From Candidatus Altimarinota bacterium (GTDB lineage: Bacteria > Patescibacteriota > Gracilibacteria > UBA4473), in the NCBI GenBank assembly GCA_020629095.1, contig JAHDDZ010000033.1, positions 1-7,596 of the forward strand: a stretch of DNA of 7,596 nt, written 5' to 3'. The notes beneath the pieces were generated by a model. The model had not been told where the DNA came from. It worked only from the letters and a program-made list of their open reading frames with translations, and did not search any database. Below, in pieces: positions 7,101 to 7,596 of the stretch (positions are counted from its first letter, which is position 1; each line of letters starts with the position of its first letter). Made by a program: the position numbers and the translations under genes.

Positions 7101-7214
7101 TTTTCCCGTTCCTGGGCCCGCTAAAACCATGACAGCCCCCTGCAGCTGGTTGACGGCTATTGCTTGTTCTGGGTTGAGCATGGCCATCCATTGCTGATAT
7201 ATCTCATTTTGCAT
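4188..7214 (-). CDS. UvrD/PcrA-type ATP-dependent DNA helicase with C-terminal PD-(D/E)XK nuclease domain
   Basis: This is a 1008-residue superfamily 1A 3'-5' DNA helicase. Motifs in order: Q motif LNPEQ (13-17); Walker A AGPGTGKT (32-39, K38); motif Ia LTYTNAGVKAM (63-73); IHTFHSW (90-96); Walker B VDEFQD (269-274); motif III GDDDQSIYRFQGA (299-311); motif IV LEQNYRSS (331-338); motif V TLHGAKGLEF (620-629); motif VI RRLMYVGVTRAKK (671-683). From about 755 a RecB-like nuclease begins: LSPSAVNTYINCPTQYYY, then YGDAVH (788-793), GSADMIL with D883, IIDFKT with D896 and K898, and QLLIY (913-917). Cysteines C766, C981, C990 and C993 could hold an Fe-S cluster, although their C-x8-C-x2-C tail differs from the usual C-x2-C-x5-C. 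A motor and nuclease on one chain recalls mycobacterial AdnA/AdnB, so double-strand-break end processing is likely (inference). The chosen ATG lies 6 nt after a -10 hexamer; later in-frame ATGs (M10, M12) would give nearly the same protein. Confidence 0.93.
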   Translation of the reverse strand: MQNEIYQQWMAMLNPEQAIAVNQLQGAVMVLAGPGTGKTQLVATRIAHMLAEGYAEPENILCLTYTNAGVKAMRERLSRVISTDAWRVQIHTFHSWCKNIIDAHPERFNARDGDVVTELEMLEMAEKILQKLPAGHLLFKESKDLYAPHLVHLHSVMVQENWSKADIQKAYDAYFAAMKNDPKMVYKKATKNGGVQYIAGDYMQPKENTQRAKYDKLLAGAALISQLEDVIAAKSIYTFGMMQQWVLAEMQADDAFRAELQEQHQVLFVDEFQDTSGTQYALLQQLMQGISKPDICAVGDDDQSIYRFQGASVANIHTFLAEAENPVVVSLEQNYRSSQQILNAAEGLIKNNADRMSNDGALVAKNETFAECSLPPVVVECNSKTEEVGWVTEQIEKLLAAQTDPNEIAVLYLKHSYSEDLQHIFVQKEWAFQLQKEVNILRDNFVQKIIQLLECLTRAQNVQTIPDGQLFQLLCHDWWGLPDGILPDILIANEARRRDDDLTKSEKTMWQTLKQMPEVEHVTQTIEHLSQVVASEKAEVAFRMILTEAKVNQSIIMSDDPKWRFDCLQTLLSHLQESTKRNQNRTIAEWIKQLKTMTEHQLQLRRERLIGTGNGITLSTLHGAKGLEFEHVFIIGSDEKSWNRTNHLNKFSFLPNLVSGAVEKTPEDEKRRLMYVGVTRAKKGLSLTYDNAAGKRSSCPFAKELLDSGGQIAECKIQHKTLETIQRLLLQPAFVPQAEMFDTQKATMLLAKKGLSPSAVNTYINCPTQYYYSYVMGVPENDRYNLAYGDAVHKTLEWTFGQLRKTKKSPTDEMIRTVFETKMTPHRSAFTTEQWQKYLKRGAENVPWFVKTTIQDGRYNGTFELEKQLEGEVSGVRMKGSADMILTTDAGAQIIDFKTSAPDTKMSPDNARQLLIYRIIFGRNALKGVIAHTKPNTKTAEKQVQWNEIEYEKGAIDLAQADVMGVIEGIQKGIFFVDKKCKNESRYSSCLWCDMRKEMSSKLIKRDD

Positions 7215-7220
7215 AGTGCA

Positions 7221-7226
7221 ATAGTA
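7221..7226 (-). promoter_or_regulatory. -10 hexamer placing helicase transcription start on its ATG
   Basis: On the minus strand TACTAT (7226-7221) is followed by six nucleotides and then the helicase ATG (7214-7212). The predicted +1 is therefore the first base of the start codon. No good -35 lies at 16-18 nt and there is no TG extension, so strength is uncertain. No Shine-Dalgarno could exist in such a message. Confidence 0.45.
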
Positions 7227-7238
7227 TGAAAAAAGGGG

Positions 7239-7266
7239 TTGACGCGCTAGTCATTTTTTGTACTAT
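7239..7266 (+). promoter_or_regulatory. rpoB promoter, sigma70 type
   Basis: TTGACG (7239-7244; 5 of 6 to consensus) and TACTAT (7261-7266; 5 of 6) are separated by 16 nt. Transcription would start near G7273, leaving a leader of about 90 nt before rpoB. No rplJ/rplL or other gene precedes rpoB on this strand, so this is the only visible promoter for it. Confidence 0.62.
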
Positions 7267-7272
7267 TCGTGC

Positions 7273-7362
7273 GAGCAATAGGCTCTTCCACCAGATAAAT
7301 GAGGCAGAAATGCCGGTGTGGAGGACTAGAAGCACACTCTTTCTTCTTTTCACTCTTTCACC
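7273..7362 (+). promoter_or_regulatory. Putative structured rpoB 5' leader with pyrimidine tract
   Basis: Three helices can form together: GAGC/GCTC (7273-7276 with 7282-7285); TTCCAC/GTGGAG (7286-7291 with 7318-7323, one T-G wobble); and, enclosed by the latter, GGCA-GAAA-TGCC (7303-7314) closed by a GNRA-type tetraloop. A competing stem, 7315-7320 with 7333-7338 (GTGTG/CACAC core), would break the second helix. The last 26 nt (7337-7362) contain only two purines and no Shine-Dalgarno. The one GGAGGA (7320-7325) is about 37 nt upstream of the ATG and partly paired. A role in feedback or translational control is inference. Confidence 0.4.
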
Positions 7363-7596
7363 ATGGTGCAGAAAAAAACACTCAACTTTCCGGCAAAATT
7401 AAAACCTACCCAAGAAAAAGGGGGGCGTTATTTCTTTACAGACGTTGGGGAGGATTTTCCGACGCCTAACTTGATTGAGGCGCAATTGAACTCATATAAT
7501 TGGTTTTTAGAAAATGGGATTAAAGACCTTATTGAAGAGATAAATCCGATTATTGATGCTACTGGAAAAAAGCTAAAACTAGAGGTTTTGAACATA
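7363..7596 (+). CDS. rpoB: DNA-directed RNA polymerase subunit beta, N-terminal 78 codons (continues past the right edge)
   Basis: RpoB is the beta subunit of the core RNA polymerase and forms one side of the active-site cleft. The visible N-terminus has the family's opening segment: GRYFFTDVGEDFPTPNLIEA (about 20-39), then QLNSYNWFLENGIKDLIEEI, followed by NPIIDATGKKLKLEVLNI. It reads without interruption to the window edge. ATG 7363 is the only plausible start because an in-frame TAG lies at 7327-7329 and no other start codon intervenes. There is no Shine-Dalgarno; a pyrimidine tract precedes the start. In most bacteria rpoB follows rplJ-rplL; here it is first in its transcript and divergent from a helicase gene. 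The rest of the gene (usually more than 1000 codons) and probably rpoC lie outside the window. Confidence 0.93.
   Translation, partial: MVQKKTLNFPAKLKPTQEKGGRYFFTDVGEDFPTPNLIEAQLNSYNWFLENGIKDLIEEINPIIDATGKKLKLEVLNI

Larger units (their letters stand above)
7221..7266. repeat. Imperfect palindrome spanning the divergent helicase/rpoB promoters
   Basis: The outer arms are ATAGTA-T-GAAAAAA (7221-7234) and TTTTTT-G-TACTAT (7254-7266), inverted copies differing by one or two bases. Inside them TGAC (7240-7243) and GTCA (7250-7253) form another inverted pair. The outer arms contain the -10 hexamer of each divergent gene and the inner arm overlaps the rpoB -35. This could be an operator for a dimeric regulator, or simply result from two similar -10 elements facing away from each other. 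Confidence 0.45.

Noticed and set aside
7299..7469. Upstream ATG frame of 56 codons starting in the rpoB leader and overlapping rpoB out of frame
   Set aside because: No Shine-Dalgarno or -10 spacing supports the start, the product looks random, and the overlap with the conserved RpoB N-terminus explains the open frame. A regulatory upstream frame is not excluded but nothing supports it.

Overview
The window most resembles a genome fragment of a Candidate Phyla Radiation (Patescibacteria) bacterium. This is an inference from the compact layout, shortened versions of universal proteins, absence of Shine-Dalgarno motifs, a fused UvrD helicase-nuclease, and the RpoB N-terminus. Reading TGA as stop keeps every long gene intact (up to 1008 codons), so the TGA=Gly code of Gracilibacteria/Absconditabacteria is not in use. 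No mobile element, CRISPR array or intact tRNA/rRNA gene was seen.

Layout: (i) 1-117 is a short divergent promoter region. A strong minus-strand promoter reads off the left edge, possibly into a GTG-initiated gene, and a plus-strand promoter serves ruvC. (ii) 118-4191 is a tightly packed plus-strand cluster: ruvC (Holliday-junction resolvase), an unrecognised 464-residue single-pass membrane protein, murJ (lipid II flippase), and an RluA/RluD-family pseudouridine synthase. Junctions are 7 nt, 24 nt and a 4-nt ATGA overlap. (iii) 4188-7214, minus strand, is a 1008-residue UvrD/PcrA-type helicase with a C-terminal PD-(D/E)XK nuclease domain. It meets the pseudouridine synthase tail to tail, with stop codons overlapping by 4 nt. 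(iv) 7215-7362 is a divergent promoter region with an imperfect palindrome and a foldable leader. (v) 7363-7596 is the first 78 codons of rpoB.

The genes cover recombination and repair, envelope synthesis, RNA modification and transcription. They look like a housekeeping neighbourhood, not an accessory island. The most distinctive property is in the signals: several start codons lie 6-7 nt after a -10-like hexamer, the geometry of leaderless mRNAs, and no start has a usable Shine-Dalgarno. rpoB is the exception, with a predicted ~90-nt structured leader ending in a pyrimidine tract. I found no convincing new multi-gene system. The best leads are the leaderless architecture, the rpoB leader, the one-polypeptide helicase-nuclease, and the unknown membrane protein between ruvC and murJ.
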